59,069 nt of DNA, from assembly GCA_049700455.1 (NCBI GenBank), contig JBNAVJ010000013.1, positions 1 through 59,069 on the forward strand. Direction: 5' to 3'. The notes under the pieces were generated by a model, which saw nothing but the letters and a program-made list of their open reading frames with translations, was not told the origin of the DNA and did no database searches. Both the position numbers and the translations under genes were made by a program. Numbering within the stretch: the first letter of the stretch is position 1; each line of letters starts with the position of its first letter. Source of the stretch: JBNAVJ01 sp049700455 (GTDB taxonomy: Bacteria; Bacteroidota; Ignavibacteria; Tepidaquicellales; Tepidaquicellaceae). Shown piece by piece: positions 32,695-42,552 of this stretch.

Positions 32695-33957
32695 CTATTT
32701 TACAAGGGCCATCTTTTTTGAGAGTAGCATTATATTGTTGTTTTGATTCTTGATCTTTAGTATATAGAAATAAATACCTGAAGATAGATTAGTTGCATTA
32801 AAAGAAGATTCATAAGTACCTGCCTCCAAAGGACCTTTATATACTTCAGATATTAAACGACCGCTTAAATCAAAAATGCTCAACTCTATATATGAATTAT
32901 CCTTAAGTGCAAATTGAATTCTGGTTTGTGAGTTAAAAGGATTTGGATAATTTTGTTCAAGTTTGTATTCTGATGGGGTGATTGTAGAAATAGAGTGTGT
33001 AGATGATATAGATGAATCTATTGTAATCCATACTCCACCATTTGAAGTCCCTGAGGTAGCCACCAATATTCTATTGAGGTATGTAATAGACTGATTACTT
33101 GATAAGGCGAAATTAAAATTGTTAAAAGTTTGACCACCATTTGTAGAACGAAACACTCCACCATTGCCAGAACAATAAATATTTCCTGCAATGTCCAGAG
33201 TTGCTCCTCTCATTGCCCCCGTTAATGAGAAAACATTTGTCCAGTTTAGCCCCCCATCAGTTGATTTCAAGACTGGGTATGGAGATGTTGTAGTAAATGA
33301 AAGAAGCACGTTTGGTGAAGTTTGGACAATGCCCCAACAACTTGTTCCACTATTCATTACTGGTCCAAAAGTCATTCCTGCATCAGTTGATCGAAAAATC
33401 CCATTAGTTCCGCTTGCTGCAGATGCTCCTGCATACACTATTTGAGAATTATATCTATCGGTTGTAATATATACAATATTTGAACCAACTAAGTTAGTTG
33501 TGGGAAACGTAACTCCATAATCGGTACTTATATATATTCCTCCTAAAACTGTACCAACGTATACATACCCATTTTTACCACACCATACAGACTGTACTGA
33601 GTTGTTCCCAAAAGTAGATGAGGGAATTAGAGTAAAATTTTGTCCGCTGTTTGTTGACATTAATACCCCAGCACTGCCATTTGCAATGAATACCCTACCA
33701 GAAGAATCGCAGGCTATGGAAAGAAAATTAGCTAAACCATTAGAATAAATTTCTGTCCAGTTAAGCCCCCCGTCAGTTGATTTATACACGCTTTTTACTG
33801 TCCCAGAAGCTCCGGCATATAGATTCCCTTGAACATCTTTACCTAAAGCCCACATACTTATACCAGCAAGCTTTTGAGTCCACACTTGTGGGGTAACTGT
33901 TTCATTGAACAAGAAAAAAGTTAAAAGTAACGTCAAAACTAATAGTACTTTCTTCAT
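32695..33957 (-). CDS. Secreted BNR/YCF48-type propeller protein with T9SS sorting domain
   Basis: 420 residues. A signal peptide (1 to about 24) leads into propeller repeats with STDGGLNWT, STNSGQNFT, STDYGVTFP, STDAGMTF and STNGGQTFN (Asp-box-like), about 40-310. The last 90 residues are a T9SS tail: QNYPNPFNSQTRI, DLSGRLISEVY, SGIYFYIL, LLSKKMALVK. Related in layout to the first gene of this window but shorter. Substrate unknown. Its start is only 42 bp from the divergent M1 gene. Confidence 0.9.
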   Translation of the reverse strand: MKKVLLVLTLLLTFFLFNETVTPQVWTQKLAGISMWALGKDVQGNLYAGASGTVKSVYKSTDGGLNWTEIYSNGLANFLSIACDSSGRVFIANGSAGVLMSTNSGQNFTLIPSSTFGNNSVQSVWCGKNGYVYVGTVLGGIYISTDYGVTFPTTNLVGSNIVYITTDRYNSQIVYAGASAASGTNGIFRSTDAGMTFGPVMNSGTSCWGIVQTSPNVLLSFTTTSPYPVLKSTDGGLNWTNVFSLTGAMRGATLDIAGNIYCSGNGGVFRSTNGGQTFNNFNFALSSNQSITYLNRILVATSGTSNGGVWITIDSSISSTHSISTITPSEYKLEQNYPNPFNSQTRIQFALKDNSYIELSIFDLSGRLISEVYKGPLEAGTYESSFNATNLSSGIYFYILKIKNQNNNIMLLSKKMALVK

Positions 33958-33999
33958 AGTTTTTTATTATTAAATTAAGAAAATTTACTTAAAAAAATC

Positions 34000-35943
34000 A
34001 TGTGTGTCAAGCTACTAAATAATATAGTGGGTACTTTATTATTAATAGTAATTTTGGTTTTTTTTTCAGAGAGCAGAGCCCAAACTTGTTCCCAGAGGAA
34101 TTTATTGCTTAATTCTACTGTGAATTATTCTGTTAAAAATTTAATTGTTGATTCAACTTTGGATGTTAGGTATTATAAACTTAAATTAAAAATACTTGTA
34201 GATCCCGACTATATAATTGGAGCAGCGCAAATCGTTGCTACCTTTTTAAATCCTATTTCAAATTCTTTTTTTATTCAATTTAGTGATTCACTTAGTATTG
34301 ATTCTGTCCTTTACAACGGTGAACTAACGGCTTTTAGTCGTTCAAATGGAAATGTGTTCTTCCGGAGGAAAAATGGAGATATAGTTGATTTGATGATATT
34401 TTATCACGGGTTACCTCATCCGACTGGATATGGTAGTTTTATCTTTGGTAATAGTTATTCTTCCAGATCAATATGGTCTTTAAGTGAACCTTTTGGAGCA
34501 AGTGACTGGTTCCCCTGTAAAAACTCTCCTGAGGACAAGGCTGATTCATCGGAGGTCTGGATTCAATGTAGGGGTGATTTAACGGCTGTTTCAAATGGTG
34601 TGCTTATCTCCGAAATTTATAACCCCGATAGTACTAAAACATTTATATGGAAGTCGAAATATCCAATTTCCCCCTACCTGATATCGATAGCGGTATCAAA
34701 CTTTGTGCAGTATACAAATTATTATCGTTATACTTCTACCGATTCATTGCCAATTCAGCATTATATTTATCCTGAAGAATTTGTAAAGGTTAAAAGCTTA
34801 CTTGATCAGACACCAACAATGCTGGAAAAATTCACAACTTTGTTTGGAGAGTATCCCTTTATTCGAGAAAAATACGGACATGCTCAGTTTGGAGTGATGG
34901 GTGCAATGGAACATCAGACTGTTACTTCTATTGGGTTTTTTAGTGAAGAAGTTATAGTTCACGAGCTCGCGCATCAATGGTTTGGGGATAAAATTACCTG
35001 CAGGAATTGGCAACATATCTGGTTAAATGAAGGTTTTGCTACTTACGGAGAGTGTCTTTACAAAGAAGCTGTATATGGAAAGAATGCTTATAATCAATAT
35101 ATAGCTATAAAAATGGACGATGCAAAAAAAGCAGTGGGGAGTATTTTTGTCCAAAATCCAGAATCAATAAATGAAATTTTTAATCCGTACAGATCTTATG
35201 CAAAAGGTGGGGTTGTATTACATATGTTGAGGGGTATTTTAGGGGATTCGCTATTTTTTAAAGCTATGAAGATTTATGCAACAGATTCCAGCGTGGCTTA
35301 TAAAACCGCTACTACAGCTGAATTTAAGTCTATAGTGGAACGAGTATCAGGCTTCTCTCTGAACTATTTTTTTGATGAATGGATTTATGGTGAAAACTAT
35401 CCCCAGTACACTATTAATTGGAACTATGCTGAACAGGAAAATAATAATTATGTTGTAACTATTTCAGTAAACCAACGGCCCAATACAACACCACCATTTT
35501 TTATAATGCCTATTGAACTGAAAATAAATATGATATCAGGTGATACAACCTTTGTTGTCCTTAATAATCAAATGGTACAGACATTTCAGTTTCTTGTAAA
35601 AGGACAACCAACCTCACTGACTTTTGACCCTAACAATAAAATATTGAAAACCAAAAGTGGTGATGGGATTAGAGAGACTATACGGTATTTTTTAGCTCAA
35701 AATTATCCTAACCCATTTAATCCAGGTACAACTATTGAATATGAAATTCTTAATTTTGTAAACGTATTGCTTAAAGTTTATGATATACTTGGGCGCGAAG
35801 TTAAAACACTTGTAAATGAAAAACAAAAACCGGGTAAATACAAAATATTTTTCAGTTCTGAAAATCTTGCATCCGGCGTATATTTTTATTCTATAACTGC
35901 TGGTAACTTTCATGAGACTAAACGGATGATAATAGTTAGATAG
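34000..35943 (+). CDS. Secreted M1-family metallopeptidase with T9SS sorting domain (copy 1)
   Basis: 647 residues. Signal peptide about 1-27. The M1 fold carries the substrate-anchoring GAMEHQTVTS and the zinc site HELAHQWFGD (H321, H325) with the third ligand in NEGFATYGE. A C-terminal T9SS tail (from about 565: NYPNPFNPGTTI, YDILGREVKTLVNE, SGVYFYSI, KRMIIVR) is present. M1 enzymes remove N-terminal residues from peptides. The exopeptidase motif reads GAMEH rather than the classical GxMEN. It is one of three M1 genes here; another follows directly. Confidence 0.95.
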   Translation: MCVKLLNNIVGTLLLIVILVFFSESRAQTCSQRNLLLNSTVNYSVKNLIVDSTLDVRYYKLKLKILVDPDYIIGAAQIVATFLNPISNSFFIQFSDSLSIDSVLYNGELTAFSRSNGNVFFRRKNGDIVDLMIFYHGLPHPTGYGSFIFGNSYSSRSIWSLSEPFGASDWFPCKNSPEDKADSSEVWIQCRGDLTAVSNGVLISEIYNPDSTKTFIWKSKYPISPYLISIAVSNFVQYTNYYRYTSTDSLPIQHYIYPEEFVKVKSLLDQTPTMLEKFTTLFGEYPFIREKYGHAQFGVMGAMEHQTVTSIGFFSEEVIVHELAHQWFGDKITCRNWQHIWLNEGFATYGECLYKEAVYGKNAYNQYIAIKMDDAKKAVGSIFVQNPESINEIFNPYRSYAKGGVVLHMLRGILGDSLFFKAMKIYATDSSVAYKTATTAEFKSIVERVSGFSLNYFFDEWIYGENYPQYTINWNYAEQENNNYVVTISVNQRPNTTPPFFIMPIELKINMISGDTTFVVLNNQMVQTFQFLVKGQPTSLTFDPNNKILKTKSGDGIRETIRYFLAQNYPNPFNPGTTIEYEILNFVNVLLKVYDILGREVKTLVNEKQKPGKYKIFFSSENLASGVYFYSITAGNFHETKRMIIVR

Positions 35944-36020
35944 GATGATATCAAATTTTTGCTATGTTATATTAAATTGCATTTTAATAACTTACTAAAA
36001 TAAGTAAAAGACTAAAAGAA

Positions 36021-38054
36021 ATGAAAAAAGTAATTTTAATCTTATCAGGTTTCATCCTTTGGGTTGGAACGTTTGCCTATGCGCAAACACAAACTTTTAA
36101 TACAGGGGCAGAATGGTGTTCATTTAAAAAATTAAGTTCACCAATTTTAAATAATTGGTTTGATTCTCCTAACTCTCCCCGTCATTCTTATGATGTTCTG
36201 GATTACAAATTAAATCTTGATATCTACAATTGTTTCAAGAGTCCTTATCCAAAGACTTTTACAGCAAATATTGAAATTAAATTCAGGGTTGATTCAGTAT
36301 TAAACACTATTAAATTAAATGCGGTTAATACTTCCCTTGCAATTGATTCAATCCGTTTAATTGGTGGACCAACACTATCGTTTACTCATTCTAATAACAT
36401 CCTTACTGTCACGATGAATCGCACTTATAATGTGGGCGAAATAGCAACGATTAAGATTTATTATAGACATATTGCTACTACAAACGATGGAGCTTTTTAT
36501 ACATATAACGGCATGGTATTTACGGACTGTGAGCCGCAGGGTGCCCGAAAATGGTACCCCTGCTGGGATGATCCAGCCGACAAAGCAACACTTGACCTTA
36601 CTGCAAAGGTACCTTCTTCGGTTAAGTTGGGTTCAAACGGGAGATTGCAGGATTCAACGGCACTTGCTGATACTATCTGGTATCATTGGGTTAGTAGAGA
36701 TCCAGTTGCTACCTATTTGATTGTAATCACAGGAAAAGTTAATTATAATCTTGATATGGTATGGTGGCATAAACTTTCAAATCCTGCAGACAGTATACCG
36801 ATTAGGTTTTATTGGAATACGGGGGAAAATACAAGTAACCTAAACTATATCAAGAGTATTATTGGACCGATGACAACTTATTATTCCCAAAAATATGGAG
36901 AACACCCCTTTGAGAAAAATGGTTTTTGTACTACAATTAGTGGCGCGGGTTTCACATGGGGAGGAATGGAAAATCAAACTCTGACAACTCTCTGTCCAAA
37001 CTGCTGGAATGAAAGCTATGTTGCACACGAATTTGCTCATCAATGGTTTGGTGATATGGTTACCTGTGCAACCTGGGCTGATATTTTTATAAACGAAGGA
37101 TTTGCTACATTTAATGAAGCAGTGTGGAAAGAATACACGGGTGGTTATACTGCATATAAACAGCAAATAAATAGTTTTGCAAGCTCTTATTTAAGCAGTA
37201 ACCCTGGCTGGGCTATCTATAATCCCCAATGGCTCACAAATCCCGATATAAATTCTTTGTTTAATTATGCAATTACTTATTGTAAAGGTGCTTGCGTATT
37301 ACATATGTTGAGATATACTCTGGGTGATTCGGTATTTTTTGCTGCTATTAAAGCATATGCTACAGACACGGTGAACTTTAAGTATAAAAGTACAACTGTT
37401 GCTGACTTCAAAGATAAAATTGCTCAGGTAGCCGGGCAAAATCTTGATTGGTTCTTTAATGCCTGGATTTATCAGGCAAACCATCCTTATTATCAATGTG
37501 GATACAATATTGTTAATCTTGGTGGAAATACATGGCGATTAAATTTTCTTGCTAAACAAACACAGACAAATACAGGATTCTTTCCTATGCCAATAGAAAT
37601 TAAAGTTACATTTACCTCAGGCCCTGATACAACTGTGAAGTTTTTTAATAGCGTTAATAACCAGATTGCAACGTTTTATTTTAATCGTCAGCCGTCAACT
37701 ATAACTTTTGATCCTAATAACCAGATTGTTATAAAACAATCATCTCCGCTTGTAGTCGGAATTAATGAAAATGAATTTAGTTCTATTCCTGAGAAATTTG
37801 CATTGAAGCAGAATTATCCTAATCCTTTCAATCCAGTAACTAATATTGAATACTCGGTGCCTCAGGATAATTTTGTAAAGATTCAGGTTTATGATATCAC
37901 GGGAAAGGAAATCACAGTACTTGTTAATGAATTCAAGAAAGCAGGTAGGTATAACCTATCCTTTAATGCTTTGAATCTCCCTTCGGGGGTTTATTTCTAC
38001 AAGATGACTACAAGCAATTTTTCAGATGTTAAACGAATGATGCTTGTAAAATAA
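36021..38054 (+). CDS. Secreted M1-family metallopeptidase with T9SS sorting domain (copy 2)
   Basis: 677 residues. Signal peptide about 1-21. The substrate motif is the classical GGMENQTLTT, and the zinc site is HEFAHQWFGDM (H336, H340) with NEGFATFNE. The T9SS tail starts near 590: QNYPNPFNPVTNIE, YDITGKEITVLVNE, SGVYFYKM, KRMMLVK. It is 77 nt from copy 1 on the same strand, but diverged from it, so the pair is not a recent duplication. It probably works outside the cell on peptides. Confidence 0.95.
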   Translation: MKKVILILSGFILWVGTFAYAQTQTFNTGAEWCSFKKLSSPILNNWFDSPNSPRHSYDVLDYKLNLDIYNCFKSPYPKTFTANIEIKFRVDSVLNTIKLNAVNTSLAIDSIRLIGGPTLSFTHSNNILTVTMNRTYNVGEIATIKIYYRHIATTNDGAFYTYNGMVFTDCEPQGARKWYPCWDDPADKATLDLTAKVPSSVKLGSNGRLQDSTALADTIWYHWVSRDPVATYLIVITGKVNYNLDMVWWHKLSNPADSIPIRFYWNTGENTSNLNYIKSIIGPMTTYYSQKYGEHPFEKNGFCTTISGAGFTWGGMENQTLTTLCPNCWNESYVAHEFAHQWFGDMVTCATWADIFINEGFATFNEAVWKEYTGGYTAYKQQINSFASSYLSSNPGWAIYNPQWLTNPDINSLFNYAITYCKGACVLHMLRYTLGDSVFFAAIKAYATDTVNFKYKSTTVADFKDKIAQVAGQNLDWFFNAWIYQANHPYYQCGYNIVNLGGNTWRLNFLAKQTQTNTGFFPMPIEIKVTFTSGPDTTVKFFNSVNNQIATFYFNRQPSTITFDPNNQIVIKQSSPLVVGINENEFSSIPEKFALKQNYPNPFNPVTNIEYSVPQDNFVKIQVYDITGKEITVLVNEFKKAGRYNLSFNALNLPSGVYFYKMTTSNFSDVKRMMLVK

Positions 38055-38066
38055 AAAAATATAAAC

Positions 38067-38103
38067 AAAAAAACTCAGAACCTTAAGGTTCTGAGTTTTT
38101 TTG
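38067..38103. terminator. Bidirectional terminator between M1 and M28 genes
   Basis: Long perfect palindrome around AACCTTAAGGTT: arms AAAAACTCAGAACC and its complement, with A- and T-runs at both ends (38067-38103). It ends the convergent genes. Confidence 0.92.
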
Positions 38104-38126
38104 TTTTTCTAATCTTCTTCTATCTA

Positions 38127-40217
38127 CTATTTAATTAAAATCATCTTCTTTACCGAAATAAATGAACCAGCTTCTATCCTGTAATAGTAAACGCCAGAAG
38201 AAAGGTCCGCAGCATTGAAATCTATTGTGTAATAGCCTGGTTGTTTAAGTTCGCTGACAAGGGTTTTTACTTCTTTACCCAATACATCATAGACCTTAAG
38301 TGTTACAAATTCAGCTTTTGGTATTGCAAACTCAATCTTTGTGATAGGATTGAAAGGATTAGGGTAGTTCTGTGATAATGTATAACTAATAGGTGTATTT
38401 GTATTATTGGCGATATTACTAACCTGATTGAAGATAAGACAGACATTGGGTCTATTTGTTTGAGCCGTCCCTGCTGTTAGCTGAGTACAACCATCCCCTG
38501 TAGTAAGGTCTGAATACTGCCCCCACGTTTTACCAGCATTAGAAGTTGCATACACCGGGGAATATTGAGTGTAAGAAGAATTGTTATAACAAATTTCAAC
38601 AAGCAGGTTATTTACCCCATCCCAATAAAATGGAGTGGTCAATGTAATGTACTGCCAGCCTGTTCCCGGCACGGTATATGTCCCATCAAAACAGACAGTC
38701 CATCCCGTGGAAACAAAGCCACTTAATGAAGAAAGATTTGTATTCTGTAACTTAACTTTGAACCCGTTCATAGGTTGTGAGCTTGCTGAAATAACATTAA
38801 ATCCAATTTGCGTTATTGCTTGAGATGTGTTCCCTCCTGCTCCAGAAATTTCACTTGCGGTAAAAAGCATATCTGTGCGTCCATCCATCCAGTATGTAGT
38901 AAACGGATAGTTTGACGATGCGGTACCTGCCCCAATACAGGCATAGGTAATATTTGATACCTGATAACTGAAAACCTGATTTGGAGGAATGGTTCCCGGA
39001 GGATTAATGCCCTTTCCACCTGCAGGATAAGTACATACAAATCTTGCAGCTGAATCCTGGGCTGCAAAGTAATAGGATACAGTCGTGCCAAGCGGTTGAC
39101 CTGGAATTGTAAACTTAAAAGTATCAAGGTTTGTATATGATGGATTTACAGACACAAAAGAACCATTATTAATCTTATAATATAACCGTGGAGAATTCGA
39201 GCCACCTGCAATTTTATTCTTTGAATTTATAACCACAGTTGCGATTCTTGCCGAAGTGTAGGGACCAGAAGGAAGTGGAGTATGAACAAAGTTCATTTTA
39301 TAATTATTTGCAAGGGCTGTCAACGCTGCAATTGCTGCTCTTACAGAGTTTCTCATAAAAGTTACGTTGACGTGTGAAAAATTATCGTTGACTGTATGAT
39401 AGTAAGGATTAAAATCATTTTCATCTTCTATCATCATAAAGGCAAGATAATTTCTGGTCCAGAAAGAAGCGTGGTCGCTATTTGCTGTTAAATCAATGTG
39501 TTTCTCCGGTTGAAGCTGGGAAACATAGGTTAAAATAGCAGAAATAAAATCACTTGCATAACCATCTGAAGGATTATTAGTTACAATCCAGCATTTCCCA
39601 TCGTTATTCCCATCATAAGCTATCATATCAAAATTAAGTGCACATACAATTGAGTCTCCTTTGAAATATGCAGTATCTACAAATGCTTTGCTCCCATATA
39701 AACCACGTTCTTCCTCATCAAATGCAACGAAAATTACAGAATAGTCGAGAGGGAAAGAGCTTAAGATTCTCGCTGCTTCAAGCACAGCTACAGTCCCAGA
39801 TGCATTATCATCTGCCCCTGGTGCAGTGCTCCCTGAGGGCATATCGTCGTAGTGAGAACAAATTACAAAATATTGGTTAGGATACTTAACTCCCGGTTTG
39901 TATGCAATAACGTTGACATTTCCATAAGTACCCCCATTATTTTGATATCTTGCAGTTAATCCAAAACTCTGAAATTTCTCTAAAATATACTGTGCAGCTT
40001 TTGGATTTGAAGCATTAGCATAGTGTCTTGAAACAATGGTGTAAGGTGAGCCTCCAATAATAGTTACTGTGTCTCCACTTAGTTGCCTGTCAACGAGTGC
40101 AACTGACTGGTTGGTAATAAGGTTGATTAAAGAATCAATTTTAGGACTAAAACCAACCTGCCCCCTTGCTATAGAAAGCAAGAGAAAAAAGCTGATGAAT
40201 GTAAATAATTTTTTCAT
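38127..40217 (-). CDS. Secreted M28-family zinc peptidase with T9SS sorting domain
   Basis: 696 residues. Signal peptide about 1-19. The M28 domain (about 60-300) has the two-zinc ligands in VICSHYDDMPSG, GADDNASGTVAVLEAA, FVAFDEEERGLYGS, NFDMIAYD and YYHTVNDNF. A beta-rich segment (about 320-600) follows, and a T9SS tail (QNYPNPFNPITKI, YDVLGKEVKTLV, SGVYYYRI, KKMILIK) ends it. M28 enzymes are mostly aminopeptidases. It converges with the M1 pair and is divergent from the Fn3/dockerin gene. Confidence 0.95.
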   Translation of the reverse strand: MKKLFTFISFFLLLSIARGQVGFSPKIDSLINLITNQSVALVDRQLSGDTVTIIGGSPYTIVSRHYANASNPKAAQYILEKFQSFGLTARYQNNGGTYGNVNVIAYKPGVKYPNQYFVICSHYDDMPSGSTAPGADDNASGTVAVLEAARILSSFPLDYSVIFVAFDEEERGLYGSKAFVDTAYFKGDSIVCALNFDMIAYDGNNDGKCWIVTNNPSDGYASDFISAILTYVSQLQPEKHIDLTANSDHASFWTRNYLAFMMIEDENDFNPYYHTVNDNFSHVNVTFMRNSVRAAIAALTALANNYKMNFVHTPLPSGPYTSARIATVVINSKNKIAGGSNSPRLYYKINNGSFVSVNPSYTNLDTFKFTIPGQPLGTTVSYYFAAQDSAARFVCTYPAGGKGINPPGTIPPNQVFSYQVSNITYACIGAGTASSNYPFTTYWMDGRTDMLFTASEISGAGGNTSQAITQIGFNVISASSQPMNGFKVKLQNTNLSSLSGFVSTGWTVCFDGTYTVPGTGWQYITLTTPFYWDGVNNLLVEICYNNSSYTQYSPVYATSNAGKTWGQYSDLTTGDGCTQLTAGTAQTNRPNVCLIFNQVSNIANNTNTPISYTLSQNYPNPFNPITKIEFAIPKAEFVTLKVYDVLGKEVKTLVSELKQPGYYTIDFNAADLSSGVYYYRIEAGSFISVKKMILIK

Positions 40218-40344
40218 AGCAAACTTTTAAATTGACTTTATTAAACTCTTATTCTAATTTAGCAAAGTTAATATGAAAGGTATAGTCAAAAAAATAAAGG
40301 GTAAAATAAGTAAAAATGAAAAACATGTGGGGAAATTACAAGGC

Positions 40345-40373
40345 TTGACTTTATAAATTGGAAATTCTATATT
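40345..40373 (+). promoter_or_regulatory. Candidate promoter for the Fn3/dockerin gene
   Basis: TTGACT (40345-40350) is followed after 17 nt by TATATT (40368-40373), about 100 nt before the start at 40475. Close to the sigma70 consensus. The rest of the 257-nt divergent region shows nothing else recognisable. Confidence 0.4.
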
Positions 40374-40474
40374 TAAATGAAAAATATGAAATTGGAGGAT
40401 ATTTAAGAGGAAAAGTAAATAAACTCAAAAATTAAATTTACAAACAAATTTAAATAACAAAAAATTATTTTGTT

Positions 40475-42517
40475 ATGAAAAAATTAATTACTACTACAGC
40501 GTTAATCCTGCTAATCTTATTCGCAAGTAACATATACTCTCAGCCACAGCCCCCAACGCTTGTTTCGCCTCCCAATGGAGCTACTAATGTGTCTTTGTTT
40601 CCAACTTTTGTCTGGAATGCATCGAGTGGGGCTACAAGTTATAGACTGCAGATTATTGAGGGAGTAAATATTGTGTTCGACCAGCAAGGCATTACAAGCA
40701 CTTCATATACGCTCTCAAGTGCAGTACTTACTTACAATACCTCCTATTATTGGCGTGTAAATGCTACTGGTCCAGGGGGTACCAGTGATTGGTCAACACA
40801 GTGGACTTTTACAACGCAAATTCAAGCACCGAGTCCTCCTGTTTTGTTGTCGCCCCCAAACAATGCTACAAATATTTCTCTAACTCCTACTTTGAGCTGG
40901 AGTAATGTTAGTGGTGCCTCGTATTATAGATTGCAGGTTTCTACAAATTCAGGTTTTACAACAACTGTTATAGATATCAATGGGCTTGCTAACCCAGGAT
41001 ATGTTGTTCCTTCTGGTATGCTCAATAATAATACAACATATTACTGGAGAGTTAATGCAAGCAATAGTGGTGGAACAAGTGATTGGTCGACCGTTTGGAA
41101 TTTTACTACAGTACCAGCTCCACCCCCAGCACCAACACTAATTTCACCGACTAATGGTCAAACTGGAGTTTCTGTAACACCTAATCTTGATTGGAGTGAT
41201 GTTTCAGGTGCTACTCTATATACGGTTCAGGTTTCACTTAATAGTGGGTTTACGGCTATTGTTGTTAACGAGGATGTAACTACTTCGAGCTATCAGGTAC
41301 CATCAGGAATATTGTCTGGACAGACAACGTATTACTGGAGAGTTAATGCATCAAACATTGGTGGTACAGGCCCCTGGTCAGTGATCTGGAGTTTCACAAC
41401 AATGATAGCACCACCAGCAGCTCCTATTCTTGTATATCCTGCTAATGGTGCTGTAGCAGTTCCATTAAATGTAACCCTTGATTGGAACCCGTCGCCTGGA
41501 GCTACTTCTTATAGAGTACAGGTGTCAACAAACTCAGGTTTTACAACAACGATTATTAATCAAGTTACAGGCTCTACTACTCAATATACTGTTCCAAATG
41601 GTGTTTTGCAAAACAACACAACATATTATTGGAGAGTTAATGCCACCAACGCTGGAGGGACAAGTCCCTGGTCAGTAGTTTGGAGCTTTACAACTATTCA
41701 AGGAGTCCCACCACCCCCAACTTTACTGTTGCCTGCAAATGGAGCTAATGGAGTATCTCTTACCCCATTGATGGATTGGACAGATGTAAGTGGTGCTTCC
41801 AGCTATAGATTGCAAATTTCTACTACCAATACCTTTGTAAGTACTGTATTGGATGTTGTTGTAACTACAGCATCTCAATATAATGTGCCAAGTGGAATCC
41901 TCTTAGGTAATACTCAATATTACTGGAGAGTTGCTTCAATTAATGCTGGTGGACAGGGTTCATATTCAACAATATTTTCATTTGTAACAGTTCAAACTTT
42001 TAATTTAAACCTTAAAGTATTTCTTGAAGGATTCTATAACGGTTCTACTCAGGTTCAAGATACTATAAAAGTATATCTTGCTCAAAATACTTCACCGTTT
42101 ACCTTTAAAGACAGTTCCAATATTTTCCTCTCAGCTACAGGAACTGGCTTGATGAGCTTCTCAAAGGCTGCTTCTGGTAATTACTATATTGTTGTTAAGC
42201 ATAGAAATCATATCGAAACTTGGAGCTCTAATGCAATGTATTTCAGTACAGGCAACACGGTTAATTATGACTTTACTACAAGTGCGAGCAAGGCTTATGG
42301 AAACAATATGAAGCAGGTTGGTTCTGTATGGGTTTTATACGGAGGAGATGCTAATGCCGATGGTTATGTTGACCCAACAGATTATAATATATTCAAAGCA
42401 CAGTTTGGACTTGATGGATACAAAGGTGCGGACTTTAATGGGGACAATTGGATTGATGGTTATGATGCACTAATACTATATCCTAATTTGGGGAAGAGTA
42501 AATCAAGACCATATTAA
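40475..42517 (+). CDS. Secreted five-repeat fibronectin-III-like protein with dockerin-like C-terminus
   Basis: 680 residues. Signal peptide about 1-22. Five Fn3-like repeats of about 97 residues follow, each starting PPTLVSPPNGATNVS-like and containing YYWRVNA and a closing W.FTT. A beta-domain (about 510-620) comes next, then a dockerin-type calcium module: GDANADGYVDPTDYNIF and ADFNGDNWIDGYDAL, two EF-hand-like loops separated by about 20 residues. There is no T9SS tail. Dockerins bind cohesin modules; the next gene encodes a possible partner. A structural or scaffolding role is likely, not catalysis. Confidence 0.88.
   Translation: MKKLITTTALILLILFASNIYSQPQPPTLVSPPNGATNVSLFPTFVWNASSGATSYRLQIIEGVNIVFDQQGITSTSYTLSSAVLTYNTSYYWRVNATGPGGTSDWSTQWTFTTQIQAPSPPVLLSPPNNATNISLTPTLSWSNVSGASYYRLQVSTNSGFTTTVIDINGLANPGYVVPSGMLNNNTTYYWRVNASNSGGTSDWSTVWNFTTVPAPPPAPTLISPTNGQTGVSVTPNLDWSDVSGATLYTVQVSLNSGFTAIVVNEDVTTSSYQVPSGILSGQTTYYWRVNASNIGGTGPWSVIWSFTTMIAPPAAPILVYPANGAVAVPLNVTLDWNPSPGATSYRVQVSTNSGFTTTIINQVTGSTTQYTVPNGVLQNNTTYYWRVNATNAGGTSPWSVVWSFTTIQGVPPPPTLLLPANGANGVSLTPLMDWTDVSGASSYRLQISTTNTFVSTVLDVVVTTASQYNVPSGILLGNTQYYWRVASINAGGQGSYSTIFSFVTVQTFNLNLKVFLEGFYNGSTQVQDTIKVYLAQNTSPFTFKDSSNIFLSATGTGLMSFSKAASGNYYIVVKHRNHIETWSSNAMYFSTGNTVNYDFTTSASKAYGNNMKQVGSVWVLYGGDANADGYVDPTDYNIFKAQFGLDGYKGADFNGDNWIDGYDALILYPNLGKSKSRPY
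40544..41999 (+). repeat. Five tandem Fn3-domain coding repeats
   Basis: Repeats recur every 291-294 bp. Some blocks are almost identical at DNA level, such as ATTACTGGAGAGTTAATGCA at 41040 and 41331, with a close form at 41625, and the coding of NSGFTTT near 40955 and 41535. This implies recent duplication or gene conversion inside the gene. Confidence 0.8.
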
Positions 42518-42552
42518 AATTTGTTCTTAAACAAAGATAAAAGGGAAATTTT

